Numbered from the stretch's first letter, positions 20,590-33,325 are shown. The stretch: 64,000 nucleotides of DNA from Heliocidaris erythrogramma (GCA_025617745.1 CM046853.1:60163233-60227232); one strand, 5' to 3'. The notes: a model not told the origin generated them from the letters alone. A program made the numbers and translations.

Positions 20590-23500
20590 CGTTTTTTTCA
20601 ATGCAGGGATTCAAATTGATATCTAACAATAGGGAAAGGAAAAAAGGAGGTGGGGTTGCCTTTTACATTTCAGATAACTTAGTTTTTGATATAAGACACG
20701 AACTAACACACGCGACCGAAGTAATCAAATGTTTATTTATCGAATTAAAAAATCACGGTGACAAAAATATTATTATAGGTGAAGTCTACATGCCTCCCAA
20801 TGCAAACTTTATTGAGTTTATATATATATTATCCAGTCCATATTAGCCTCACCTCTTCTTAATAACAAACCTTGTTTCATCATGGGAGACTTTAACCTAA
20901 ATGTACTTCATTATCATCAGAATTCGAATTGTAGGGACTTCTTAGACATACTACTCTCACATTCATTTATTCTGGCCATCACGAAGCCTACCAGAATTTC
21001 TGATACCTCATCAACCCTCATAGATAACATCTTTACCAATACTAATTCTCCCGTTTTCTCTGGCGTCGTTGTTTCTGACTTATCCGATCATTTCCCTATT
21101 TTTTCCTTTATGTCGAACATCACACAATCATCTCCATCAGGTAATAGTAAACAGAACGGATTTCGAGTGTTATCAGAAGACAACCTCAACAGATTCAGAG
21201 AAAGCCTCTCGTCTATTAACTGGCAACAGGTATACGATATTTAAGATTCCAACTTAGCTTTCGACAAATTTATTGATATATTTACTGAATTGTTTGACAC
21301 CAACATACCCTTACAATGTCCTGCCCGCATAAACTACAAAAAGGTGCCAAGATCTCCTTGGATCTCGAAATCTCTCCTAAGGTCAATAAACAGAAAAAAT
21401 AGACTGTTCTATAAATATAAAGCTAATCCAAACGAAAGAAACAAAAATAGATACACTCATTACCGGAATAATTTAACCACTTTAATCCGCACGGCAAAAA
21501 AACAATATTATTCAAATCAATTCCACATATTCAAGTCAGGCATCAGAAGTACGTGGAAAGTAATCCACAAAGTTTTAAATAAAGAAAATAATAAATCTGA
21601 CTTTAGTAATATTCATGTTGATGGTGAACATATAGATAACCAGACATCCGTGGCCAATGCATTTAATTCCTTTTTTGTAACATAGGCCCTAATCTTGCCC
21701 ATAACATTCCTGAATCCAATATACCATTCCATTCTTTCCTAATGGACAAAATATCACACAGTTTATTTTTTTACCGGTTCACGAAAATGAAGTTATTGAC
21801 ATTGTATGCAATGTAAAGCTAAAAAACAGCTCTGGGTACGATGGTATAACAAATGTTTTATTAAAAAATATCGTTCATGAAATAGTTTCTCCTTTAACCC
21901 ATATTAATCTATCACTAACAAACGGCACTGTCCCCAATAATGAAGACTGCAAAGGTCATACCTATTTTCAAGAAAGGTGACCTACAAGACGTAGGTAATT
22001 ACCGCCCCATATCACTCCTAACAAGCTTCTCAAAGATTCTAGAAAAACTTGTCTATTCTCGCCTTATTACATTTTTAAATAATAATGATGTTCTCTCCGG
22101 GTCCCAATTTGGTTTCCGCAAAAGGCATTCAACTACGCACGCACTTCTGTTATTCATTAATAAAATTGCCAGAGCGATTGACAGTATGTCGCACACTGCA
22201 GGTATTTTCATGGACTTCTCCAAGGCCTTCGATACTATAAATCATGATATATTGTTGCATAAGTTGTCCCACTATGGTATTCGGGGGAAGGCCTTGGAGT
22301 GGTTCAGGAACTACCTTATTGATAGAAAACAATATGTATACATAAATGGTTCCAAATCGACCCTTCAATCAATTACTTGCGGTGTCCCTCAAGGCTCTTT
22401 ACTAGGCCCGCTCCTGTTTATCTTATACATTAACGATCTCCAAAACTCATCTGCAGTCTTATCATTTATCCTTTTTGCCGATGACTCCAATATTTTTTGC
22501 TCTCACCAGAACCCCGATACACGTAAACACTGAATTAAAATGCGTTTCTGAATGGATTCAAGCTAACAAATTGTCGCCTACCAGGTAATATACAAATTAA
22601 CAATAAAAATATTGCCCAGGTTGAATCTACCAAATTTCTGGGTGTTTTTATAGACACTAGACTAACATGGAAGGTTCAAATTGATTGCCTATGTAAACTG
22701 TTATCACGTAATTCAGGTGTAATGAACAAGTTGAAACCTTTTGTACCTGCTCATGTTATGCTTATACTCTATTCTGCCCTGATCTTGCCTTATCTTAATT
22801 ATTATATATTTGCATGGGGAAATTGTTCCATAACCATAATTGACAAAATTAAAGTTGTATAAAAACGGGTTATTAGAATAGTAAATAATGTTGGATTTCG
22901 TGCACATACAAATGAACTTTTCTATAATTGTAACATCCTTAAGATATCTGACTTGTACTTGTATAATCTTGGAATATTTATGTACGAACTCTCGAAAGGT
23001 AATTTACCAGATGCTTTCGTCCCTATTTTTCAACGCAATAATGCTGTACATTCCTATCCAACTAGGCAAACAAAACAATCACCTTTACTGGACCCAAATT
23101 CTGGAACAGCCTGAATAACGAACTAGTTGATAGCCCCTCCAACAATTCTTTTAAACGGAAGCTAAGGTGTTACCTCTCAAGTAAGTACATGTATGTATGA
23201 ATATTCATATCTTGTTGGATCGTACAGGTGGTCACATAGCCTTTGCTTGTGTAACACCGTCATGTCTTTACAATTTTTTTCTTCTCCTTTCTTCTTTTGC
23301 TTTTCTTCATTTTCTCTTTTTCTTTTCTTCATCTTATTTTTGTTTCTTTACTCCATATTCTGAGCTTTGCTCTCCGTGTACGTTTTACAAATCTGATATT
23401 TCTAGTCCGTCCCCCCTTTTCATTGCATCCAAATCAGAATTACTTTATACGGGAGCCTAATCATTTACAAGCAATGCTTTTTATTTAGGCTCCCCACATT

Positions 23501-23690
23501 TTACATATTTCCTCTTTTGCCAGTCGTTTATATATTTCTCAAACTTTTTACCTATTTACTTTACATCATACTTGATCTGAGTTCTTTTGAAATTGACAGT
23601 TATGCTTGTAAAATAACTTCTGAAAAATTGTTTTGATGTAAATGTGGAATGTGGAACAAATAAACTTCAAACTTCAAACTTCATATTTTA
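20590..23690 (+). mobile_element. CR1/L2-type LINE, 5'-truncated and mutated
   Basis: This copy is broken by frameshifts and a nonsense codon at 21242. In order it has the distal part of an APE-type endonuclease (RERKKGGGVAFYIS, GDFNLN near 20885, VSDLSDHFPI near 21080) and a reverse transcriptase (KVIPIFKKGD, NYRPISLLTSFSKILEKL, IFMDFSKAFDTINHD as the motif with the first catalytic Asp, VPQGSLLGPLLFILYINDL, and FADDS as the catalytic pair, 21940-22533). A C-terminal region with STKFLGVFID and SYPTRQ follows (about 22560-23175). The 3' UTR carries the hairpin 23451-23494 and ends AATAAACTTCAAACTTC-type tandem. The N-terminal endonuclease and ORF1 are missing. Confidence 0.93.
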
Positions 23691-23699
23691 ATATGAAAC

Positions 23700-24241
23700 G
23701 TGTTAAAACGCATTAAAACGCATTGGAAAATAATAATGCTCGGTCACATGGTTTGTCTCCCCCACTTTCCAAAAAACGCTCCACAGCACTTGATATATGT
23801 CAGTCTCTTGCAATAGGTCTGAAATAGTCACCTTATTGTGAAAAAGAATTACTCATTTTATTTAAGAAAGGTGTTACAAAATAGTGATAAATAGCCTAAA
23901 TAGGCACATTCGATAACAAATTTGACTAATTAAAAGTACTTATCTAATTTTTATAAAAAGCATTCTAAAGTAATATGTCTTTTGTCTCTTAACAATATTT
24001 GAAGGATTAAAAACAACTTTCAAGCATTCAAATTTGTCCTTTTAAATTGATAGAAATTCATATCTTTTCAAAAATGAATTTTTACTAAGTGAATAGGTTC
24101 TCATGTACGGAAGGGTGCATGTATAGGTACAAATGTACAAATTTTATTAGTTTATATAGTCGTAAGTTTGAAGGGGGAACTATTTAGAGAGCTCTGAAAA
24201 AAATAGGAACACACCCTGAATCCGCTCCCCTTTGCGCCTTG
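23700..24241. other. Non-coding spacer
   Basis: AT-rich sequence without a supported feature, lying between the LINE tail and the next insertion. Confidence 0.4.
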
Positions 24242-24414
24242 GTCCTAAACCATGGGCGTAGACAGGTCCTCATTACGGGGGGCCGGGGGGGGGGGGGTTG
24301 ATTCTCCCAAAGGCCATGAATGGATATATTCTTGTATATATATGGTGTGCGTGTGCGTGTGTGTGTATGTGTGTGTGTGTGTCTGTGTTTGTGTGAGGGT
24401 ACGTGCATCATAAG

Positions 24415-25755
24415 TAAAATGATTTTTGATGAAGAGTTGTTTAAAAAGAATATTTACCTAGTCGATCACATTCTTGAGAGAGAACAGGTGAAAACAATAA
24501 ATTATTTTCATAGACTGGGCTTGAGTGCTGAAAATATTATGGAAATTTGGAAGTGATGTCGTTTTGAAAAGCGAAAAATATAAACGGAACTTCCAGGACT
24601 TATGCTCAAATGACGTAGACAATTATAATATTTCTTTGAAGATTTTTGGAAAAGTTATTTTACTGAATGATGTACCATCTAGAATTAGGTTTACGAAAAC
24701 TTTGTGACAAATCTCCAGCACCTGTATACTTTACGAATAAAAGATGATCACAACCATTTTGATTTTTCAGAAAAAGAAATTTCACAAATATTCATAAGAC
24801 TTAGAACTACAACAATTTTACCGAAAGTCAGGGAATTTCAGTATAAATTACTCCATGGTGCAATATACACCAATGAACATCTTTTCAAATTTGGGTTTGT
24901 TGATAACAACTACTGTTCATTCTACAAGCATAAATCGGAATCATACGAACACCTATTTTGGGCTTGTCATGATGTAAAGGCCTTATGGCAAAAAGTTATT
25001 GAAAAACTAGGTTTAGCAAATCTTCGGAAGGCAGAGTGGAAAGAAATACACGTGGGAATTACTGGATCCGACCCTGAAATTAAATTTTGCAATACTGTGA
25101 TTTTCTTAATGAAATATATTATTTTTAAGACAAGGTCAGAGGGAAAAGTTCCTACTCAAGAAAGATGTTTTCAAAATTTGTTAGAATATCAAAATGAAGA
25201 AAAAGCAATAGCTATTAAAAGGAATAAGTTAGATTTGTAAGCATTTGTTAAGATGGGAGAGATTGCACCGACATGGCAGGACTGGGGGCGATATCCAGGG
25301 GTAAGGAGAGAGAGAGAGAGAGAGAGGGAGAGAGGGAGAGAGGGAGTTGAAAGAGAGGATTTGTGAATGTGTGTGTAGCGTTGTGTGTCTGTGTGTGTGT
25401 TGCGGCTGTTTTTTGTGTTTTTTAAAGGAGGGTGGGGGTTAGGGGAGGTCAAAGGGGTAGGTTTTTGGTAAAGAAGAAAGATATCACTCAATTTTTTTTT
25501 CTTCTTTTCTCAGATGTTTAACATGTTTAATTCATTGAAATAGTTTTAGTGATGATTAATTGTATTTCTGGTAATGTATTTCAGTGTGTCAAGCCTTATC
25601 TTCTATTGCTCATATGATCATGTAAGTCACTGAAATATTTTAGTTGTGATTTTTATTGTATTTCTGTTATGTAATTCAATGAAAATAATTTTGTAAAAAG
25701 GAAAAAAATCCATGTATTATTGAGTGAAATCAAAATAAAGATCACTGAAAAAAAA
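24415..25755 (+). mobile_element. L1/Tx1-type LINE, C-terminal fragment
   Basis: Open frames 24418-24556 and 24704-25240, joined by frameshifts, encode the C-terminal part of an L1/Tx1-like ORF2. The second contains KVREFQYKLLHGAIYTNEHL and then a zinc-knuckle-like segment NYCSFYKHKSESYEHLFWAC, where the usual CxxC has become C-S-F-Y. The sequence ends near 25750 with AAAATAAAGATCACTG and an A-run. This LINE is a different clade from the CR1/L2-type copies to its left. The catalytic reverse transcriptase core is absent. Confidence 0.8.
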
Positions 25756-26109
25756 AGTGTGGGTGGGAGGGATGGAAGGTTTCTACGCAGGGGTAGTTCC
25801 GGGGGAATGGGGTAGGTAGGGGCATATGTGGGTAGGGAGGGGTCCTTGTTTGTTTTTGTTTTTTGTTTTTTTAAATAATAGATTCCGTAAAATTATGATT
25901 TGTTCACTTTGTTTGGATATACATCATCACACTTATATGTCTAATTCTTATATAATCATGTATGAAATAATTTCAATTCAGTTACAGCATTAGAAACGCA
26001 CATTTATTAGAGGAAGAATATTTTGCATGATAATTATATAAGTGATGATAAACTATTTTATTTGTTTATATTGTTAAAACATTCAAAGAGAATATGTTGA
26101 TTGTATAAT

Positions 26110-26275
26110 TTGTTTCATGGAATCGTTAATAAAGATCATTGAAAAAAAAATCATAGAAAATGTTACATGATAATGTGCTTTATTTGTTATATACATGAAC
26201 TTTCATTGAAATGTTGATTTATGATTTATGTATAATTATTGAGTGGAATAAAAATATAAAGATCATTAAAAAAAT
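26110..26275 (+). repeat. Two extra copies of the LINE 3' terminus
   Basis: AATAAAGATCATTG plus an A-run ends near 26150, and AATATAAAGATCATT plus an A-run ends near 26273. Both match the 3' terminus at about 25730-25755, and the third also repeats ATTATTGAGTGGAAT. The 3' end of this LINE family is thus present three times in tandem. Confidence 0.75.
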
Positions 26276-26495
26276 ATACATGTATATATAATATTTATTA
26301 TATTAATTATATTAATTAATACTATATACTTAAGAAAATGTATTCAATAATATGAATGGTGCATAAATATAATTTTTTTCTCATTTCCCCCTGAAAGCTG
26401 GGGGACGATTGTACACAGCACCTTCCTTTTTCCCCCACTTCAAAAAGCGAGGGGATGGATCCCCCACCACCGCTATCTACGCCCCTGTCCTAAAC

Positions 26496-26799
26496 ATTAG
26501 ACTATTTTCTTCCTCAAGCTCCAGAATCATGAGAATAAGATCACCGATGCCAACTGATGGCGCGCTTTTGCTCCGCCACAAATTCGCGAAGAAATCTGAA
26601 CACAGCATACCACCACCTGCTGCAAAGCTGCACTGCGGATTGTAAATATTGCGTTGTGTGGCTTCATTGCAACCAGGATGTTACCGAACGCCAGCGCCGG
26701 GTGAAATATGAGGAAAATCTTGTTTCGTTATGGTGGTGGAAGACAACTAGAAGCCGTGATTTTTACGTGAGGAATAATCCATGACAGACTTGTGCAAGA
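26496..26799 (+). other. Upstream region and 5' UTR of the SH3 gene
   Basis: This is the stretch between the right edge of the inserted element and the ATG. An in-frame TGA lies six codons upstream of the ATG (26782). It is more GC-rich than the introns, as expected for a 5' leader, but I see no clear TATA box or transcription start. The nearby insertion at 24242-26495 would sit in or close to the promoter. Confidence 0.45.
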
Positions 26800-26967
26800 A
26801 TGGAGGTGTTTGAGGCCAAGTTCGATTACATGAAGCAACGAAAAGACGTTCTAAGTTTCAAGAAAGGGGACAAGTTTTACATTATTGACAAACCCAATGA
26901 GGAGTGGTGGAGTGCCAGGAAAGTTGATGACGATACGTTTGGATATGTGCCTTCTATATATTTAGAG
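26800..26967 (+). CDS. SH3-domain protein, exon 1
   Basis: The exon codes for 56 residues from an ATG in good context (A at -3, G at +4), with a TGA in frame six codons upstream. It is almost a complete SH3 domain: AKFDY (residues 6-10, the ALYDY-type motif), LSFKKGD (18-24), EEWWSARK (34-41, with the ligand-groove Trp) and GYVPSIYLE (48-56, the conserved Pro-Tyr face). SH3 domains bind proline-rich peptides in cytoplasmic signalling complexes. The donor is GAG then GTATGT, phase 0. The best guesses for the whole protein are an ARHGAP9/12/15/27-like RhoGAP, whose SH3 is N-terminal, or a Nck-type adaptor; I cannot decide. Confidence 0.82.
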
Positions 26968-28648
26968 GTATGTATCGTCGACTGGAAATTTGAAAGAGGA
27001 CGATTAGTGTGTGTCTTGTCTTGTCAATCAGTGTTGTTGATTATAATGGTACTGAACATGCTGAAAGTGTTACATGCATTATGTAATTAATTGACTACGT
27101 TATTCTTCCTTGCACCACTTGCAATCTTTACTTTAGATCATCTTCATGATAGGCTGCATAGCCCGTTGAAGATTAAAAAGAAGAAGAAGAAGAAGAAGAA
27201 CTCTAGTAGAATAGGGCCATGCCTATTTTCTACATTGGCACGATTGGAATGATTGGTGGTCCAACTAACAATGACTGAAGGGTGCGGGGGGGGGGGGGGG
27301 GGTCAGCTAAAGCCAAGAAGGAGCTACGCCCCAGGGCATTGTCCTTGCTGCTGTCACATCTGCCAGACCATCAGTGGTCCAATAAAATCAGAAACTTCAT
27401 TTTCATTACTGAAAGTTTTACGAATGGTTAACTACTACTAGTGAGTACTAGTCAATATCTGGGCAATAAACTTGGGTGAATTGCAAATTTCACTGTTGTA
27501 TAACTTGTAATTCAATCTTTTTTGCAATATGAACTTCTTATGAAATGGGACCTGTTGAATAATTGTGAAGTTCTATGCAAAGCTTGTTAAAGTTTTTGAT
27601 TTTGCAGCAATTATCATTAATTCTAATGGTTAATAAGCTGGAGGCCAATGGAGGCCAATAGAAGCCAGGGACATGAGGTAGGGTTGGTTGGAAAGGGAAT
27701 TGTCTGGATGGAATCCTTTTTTTGGGTTTCATATGTCTACCGTAATGGGTGTGATGTGTAGTGCATGCACATGGGCCCCAAATTTGAAATCTAGACCCCC
27801 TGAGGAAAAAAAGATAGTGTGGAGCTGCCACTCATGAAACAATTTCTGAGTGGGGCTGTGTCAATTTCGGTGGTAGTCGCAAGTTGAAGAGGTGAAAACA
27901 CCAATATTATTGGCCAAATTTTGAAAAAAACTTCTTTCTACATGTTAGGATGATAGAAAAGCGGATTTCATTTCTTCAATAGGATCTGTATCACCTTGAT
28001 CAAGTGAATTTTTCAGGCTATTTTTGTCCGACGATCTTGCTCCTTTAAAACACATGTATGTGCTGGACATTATACACTCTCTATGGGAGGCAATTCTCTG
28101 TTGTATGAAGGTATGGAGTGCAAGGTTATCTACAATAACCTCGCATATGTGGGAGTGGCATTTAAAATTTCACTTTCAACTCTGAAACAACAAATTTTGT
28201 GGCACAGTAAGTGACTGAGTTGAAGATTCCCCGAGTCCGGTGTGATCTAGCAAATTTAAGAAAATCTTGCGTAGAGCGATTTTGTTGTCTGTTTTACACT
28301 AGTGCAGCAGTGGATTCAAGACAGAATCCCACATAGGCTTGGTCCCATGAGTTTGTTAAGCCCTTTATTTTCTGTTGTTGTTGTTTTATCTTATTTATAT
28401 GACAATCAGTCAATTTTGACTATTACCATCATTTTTTTTTTCACATTCAGACTTTAATCAAACAAAGAATACAATTGACTTCTCAAAGGCAAAGATCACA
28501 TTATATATCTATGTTTATCCTGAGCCACAGATGTAAAATGAAAGATAAAATTTCTATTTTTGGAGGGAGCCCTTTCAGGCATAGAATGATATAACCTATT
28601 GTCGTGTAATTATATCTTTATGTTTTTCCTTTATTGTTCATCGCACAG
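26968..28648 (+). other. Intron 1 of the SH3 gene
   Basis: It runs from the GTATGT donor to a strong acceptor, a pyrimidine-rich tract ending TCATCGCACAG. It contains a short (GAA)n run at 27175-27200 and a G17 tract at 27286-27302. Short open frames in it are not coding. Confidence 0.65.
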
Positions 28649-28702
28649 AAATGTAAAGAGCAGTTTATTGGAAGATTGATACCAGAAGGGAGAAGAAACA
28701 CG
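28649..28702 (+). CDS. SH3-domain protein, exon 2
   Basis: A 54-nt exon in phase 0 at both ends encodes KCKEQFIGRLIPEGRRNT. It follows directly on the SH3 domain and gives a short basic linker. The acceptor (TTGTTCATCGCACAG) and donor (ACG then GTAAGA) are both good, and the frame is open across the junctions. It is too short to be found by length, so its support rests on splice sites and frame continuity only. Confidence 0.6.
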
Positions 28703-31700
28703 GTAAGATTTTTTCTCTTTTTTCCCCTTCAATAATTTTGATTGTGGTTTGATAAACCAATGTACTTCACTTTACCTAGAAAATGTGGCCAAATAGTGCA
28801 AATCCTTTGGTATGCATGTAAGATATGATATAGCCTGCATTATCAAATCTGACATGTCATGCCTAAAAATAGCATATTTTATTCACTTCTAGAGATCATT
28901 GCACAGTTTGTTTACACATTTGTATCACTTAGACTAGTGTACTTTCTAAGCCTTTGAATGCCAATGTTTACAATGTCACATCCTTTACATCATTCCTTCA
29001 GCCTCTGTAGTTTTATTTACATGATTACATGTAGCTGTGATTACGCAATTAAATAATTAATGCAAAATGGATGTCTAGGTTGATATTCTAAATGTACATT
29101 TTTCTACCAAAATTGTTTTGCAGATATTATTTATTTGTAGTATTGGATGTTTTCGAAATTATTTACTATTGTTACCAGAACTCAAGATAACCTTTAAGTA
29201 TGTTTAGTACTATACTACTATGAAAGAGGGGTACATCATGTTTAGCTAGTGGCAAGATATGAACAGCTGCTTCAGGCGTGCTCTGGTGAACTCTCAATAT
29301 CAGAAGCATGATGCTTCATTACACCGTCATGTAGCATATATTATTCAACCTTGCTCTGTCAGTTTGCTAAGAGTGTACATGTAGGTGACAATTAAGATGA
29401 ATTTTTAATTGCATGTACCATCTTTCTGACCATAATAAAAATGTATGCATGATTTCGTTAAAGTTGACATCAGAGATATATCTTTTGTACTTTTGACTAT
29501 TTAACTTGAAGGTGTTATTTTTGTTGACACAATTATGCTGAAAGTACTTTAGGATGATATTACATGTATATGCAGAAGAGTACAATTTCGATGCCATTTT
29601 TATCTTGAAAAAAAATCTAAACATACAGTACTTGTGTTTCAACAAGTTTTATTGCAAGAAATGCAAATTAACAATGTATGTCCATGATACTGATCAACTT
29701 ACTAATATGGTTTGTAAGGGAACTGAAGCTGCAAGATACGGGTGGCAAAACTGGTCTACATACATGTACATGTACAGCTACAATCATTTATTACACAAGT
29801 CTAGTTGTATCTTAATCTTCTCAAATTTTCACAGCCTTTATTTTTTGAAAGTGAGAGCAAGAGATTAAATGTAGGCCTAAATTCAGGCTTTCAGCTGTAT
29901 AGAAGTTTGGCTGGGAGGGAGGTACCCTAATCCATGTCCTTCTTTTTAAAAATCTCTGTATTATTTTGACTGGGTGATGTCATCTTTTGATGATTATTCA
30001 GAATTCAGAAGCTGTGTTTTTTTGTGTGTTCATTGAAGCCTGTGTACAAATTCTACTATCCTCTGTTATGTATGGGGCTATTGCATACTAGCAGTGGTAC
30101 AGGGTTATTCATAGGTTCCTTAGAAGATATGGTTCAGTAGTCCAATTCATTCTTACTTTTACGGGACCTTGTGGATACATGTAGGCCCATATGATTCAGT
30201 GTAGTTTGTCCATTGGGACCGTACTGACATTCACATTGGCATGCATGTGTGTGTACGCCTATATGTAGATCAAGTTTCTTTGTTATTTGTAGTATTTACT
30301 CTGTAAGCAAAATAACTGAGAGATACATGCACATGCACACGAGACATGGAGTCAAATTATCAACTTGTTTGCAGTTAAAATGTCCACACATGCTTTAGCT
30401 GTCGTAAACTAAAGTTGGTTGAGGAGGGAGGGGCTATTTCAATGTTTTTAAAAAAAGTTCTTAAGACAATTAAGGAAAAGAAATATTCTATTCCAGAAGA
30501 TGAATGAAAAAAGGTATCCTGTTTACAAGTACTGCCCTTTTTACAATTGATGTTTAGTTCTTCACATGTTTTAATAGAATAACTTTTGAAATGACAATTG
30601 TTCAAATTTACAGCAAATTACGAAATTGTATTTCATGTAGCTTTATACTATATAGCTCTGTTTCCTCTAGCTATAAAGCACATCTTACATGCACATGTAT
30701 TTTGTCAATCTTTATTGGATATTTAATGGTACATTATTAATATTATATTTGATATGTCTAGTGGTATTACTTTTATGAATGCATGATGAAATATTCATTA
30801 TTCAATTTGCCTTATTGCCTTCATCATTACTTTGCATGCCAAAGCCGGAGTCATGGATTTACCAGTATGTTACGTACGATCCGTGTTATGCTGGGACTCG
30901 GTTCATTCAGCCAAAGCAGGCATGTTGTGCCAGTGAAGTTTATTATGGAGTAAGCAAAATTTCCCCCAAATGCTAGACCAAGTATAGTATACCAGAGATA
31001 AAATTAGGTGGTTTGGCCAACTTTTAATGCTGAATCTTACTTGTAAAACCTACATGTGAAGATGCACAGACATGATAATTTACAGTGGCAGTAAAGTTTA
31101 TGAAGTAAGCAAATGATTGATGAATCCTGCACCCAGTAGGACCAAGGAGTTATCACAGAATTCCTTGGTAGGACTGTATAATAGTAACACTACCAGAGAA
31201 ACAATATATGCCTACCTTGAAAGATGGAATAATCTCATTTTGCAACACATTTGTAGAACTTTAACATTCTTGTGATCAGATGTTGCTATCTTTGAGAAAA
31301 GAGTTGATTATGAACTCTTGATATTCTGATTAAATATAAGGTCTTAAAAAAAATGAAAATGATCAGTTTATCCTTTAAAAACTGATGGTTAATCAGGCAT
31401 GCTTAACTCATGGATCAAAAATATAATTATTCTGTATCTCTAAACTTTTTCCCCTAACCCCACCCCGTACCTGTGGAAATGGTCATTTTCATGTTTTCTG
31501 GAAATTTAGACATGCAGTGACCCCTTTTGCAATTTATTATATTGTGATATCTGATATGCTGCTGAATGTTGTTTTTAAATACCAAAATCATATAACTGTG
31601 CAACAACAGTATGCATCATCTGAATTAAATGTCATTCTCATACCAGTATTCAGAATGTATTATCAAGGGGTTATCACATAATTGTGCAACTCCTTGGTAT

Positions 31701-31836
31701 TATACAGTTAACCTGCTTCAGCAACCACCTGTATAAAAAGACCGTCTGACAACAAAGGCAATAATTTAACTGCATTTCTCATTGAAACCTGTACTAATAA
31801 AAAGAAAACTTTTAGGCTGACATGAAGACTACCTGT

Positions 31837-32390
31837 CTTTAAAGGGAAAGTCCACCCTGATATTAAGTTGGTTTTAAAAGAATCCCCCAAAAAACTAAAC
31901 AAACAGATCAATGAAAGTTCGAGCAAAACCCCCTAAGGAAAATAAGAAAGTTATGAATTTTTGAAGTTGTTACCCATCAAACTCAAAGTGGCAACTTTGT
32001 GATGTATCTTGCGAGCTCCTCTCCCATTTGCTTCATACTCAAAAATTAATAAGTTTCTTTGTTTTTGATGAGAGAATAGATTTGTATCAAACAGGTTTTG
32101 TGTAAAAGCACCAGTAAAATGATAATATGTAGGGTCAGGGTGCATGTATGATAAAATATTTTCTTTAGAGAAAATGGAAATTTATGATTTTTTCAGTACA
32201 GGGCAAATGGGAGAGGAGCTCTTAAGATACGTCACAGATTGCCAATTTGTATTTGATTGATTACACCTCAAAACATTCACAACTTTCTCATTTCTTATTG
32301 GAGTTTACTCAAAATTTCATATATATGTTTCTTTAATTTTTCTGCTTCTTTAAATCAAAGTTGATATTAGGGTGGACTTCTCCTTTAAAG
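31837..32390. mobile_element. MITE, CTTTAAAGG-ended family, copy A
   Basis: The ends are 29-bp inverted repeats: CTTTAAAGGGAAAGTCCACC then CTGATATTA on the left; the right end reads CTTTAAAGGAGAAGTCCACC then CTAATATCA on the opposite strand. The 554-bp element contains AAGAAAGTTATGAATTTTTG and, near the other end, CACAACTTTCTCATTTC, so the inverted similarity extends inward. It has no ORF. Related copies lie at 3703, 36973 and 59404. Confidence 0.85.
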
Positions 32391-32895
32391 ACCACTTTCC
32401 TTGCCCCTCTCGACTCTTGAGTCATATTTATATTTGCAGATTTCTCTATAATCCAATGGTTATTTTTACATAATTCGTATGACTTGGTAATAAGGTCACA
32501 TGCAAAGTATAATAGTGTTAAAACAAACATTTGACACGTTTGAAAGATGATGCTACCTTGAAAACTCCAGTTATGGGAAATGCACTGTGTGTATGTTGAG
32601 GAGTGCAGTTTCTCAATGGAAATGTTCTGTACAGTGAAAGTGAATTTATGATTGTAATGTTGTACATGTGCACATTCCAAGGTGAATCAAACTGAATTTG
32701 TGATAAAGTGACTAATATTTGTAAGTATGCCACAGTGTAAATCTATCCTGTTACAGTATATAAATATGCAATCTCCTTCCTGATTCTGAACAAGCGAGTA
32801 ATATTTCACTCCAAATGTTTCCCATTATTCAGAACATTCTGTGTAATACAAAGTCAGTCCTACGTGCATATGTATTTCATATGTTCCCTACATGT

Positions 32896-33325
32896 CTGCT
32901 GAGAGCCAAAAGGGTGTTTGACTTGAATACTTTAAAGCTAAAGTTGAGTTCTGGTCATGAGATTTTATTGTGAAAGATCTCAGAGCAATTGGGAAAGGTG
33001 ATTATGTAGCACATAAGAACTGGTGTGTGCAGTAAGGTTTTGGAATCACCAAAATAATAACAAACTGACTCAATCCTGCTGAGAGTCACATGCACTGCAC
33101 ACAGAAATGTGTATATGGGACTACACACAAATGTTCAGCCGGACATTTCAACTGTTTCTTGTCATATTTTGAATGTGAGAGCATTTGAAGAGCAATCCTT
33201 TTCACGGGACATATCTACTATGATAATCTTCCAAACTAACATAAAGAATGAGAAAGCTACAAATTATTTTTTTACCTTTCCCAGAACTTGACCTTCTCTT
33301 TAACACAGAGTTAACACCCTTTTGG
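32896..33325. mobile_element. Element with GCTGAGAGCC ends, carrying repeat R-A
   Basis: The left end is GCTGAGAGCCAAAAGGGTGT and the right end is TTAACACCCTTTTGG, an inverted partner missing its last bases. The interior from 32960 to 33295 is the third copy of repeat R-A, seen also at 6480-6790 and 9108-9330, where these ends are absent. Other elements with the same ends have different interiors. Confidence 0.65.

Larger units (their letters stand above)
24242..26495. mobile_element. Insertion with 9-bp target duplication and short inverted ends
   Basis: The 9-mer GTCCTAAAC occurs at 24242-24250 and 26487-26495. Immediately inside, ATGGGCGTAGACAG on the left matches the reverse complement of the right end, AGGGGCGTAGATAG (12 of 14). 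A G13 run lies near the left end and G/C-rich words near the right. A 9-bp duplication is typical of Mutator-like elements; 8 bp (hAT) cannot be excluded because the boundary is ambiguous. No transposase is seen, so the element is non-autonomous and carries a LINE fragment. Confidence 0.7.

Noticed and set aside
30779-30976. 65-codon open frame in intron 2 as an exon
   Set aside because: No splice acceptor in the right phase, and the composition is like the surrounding intron.
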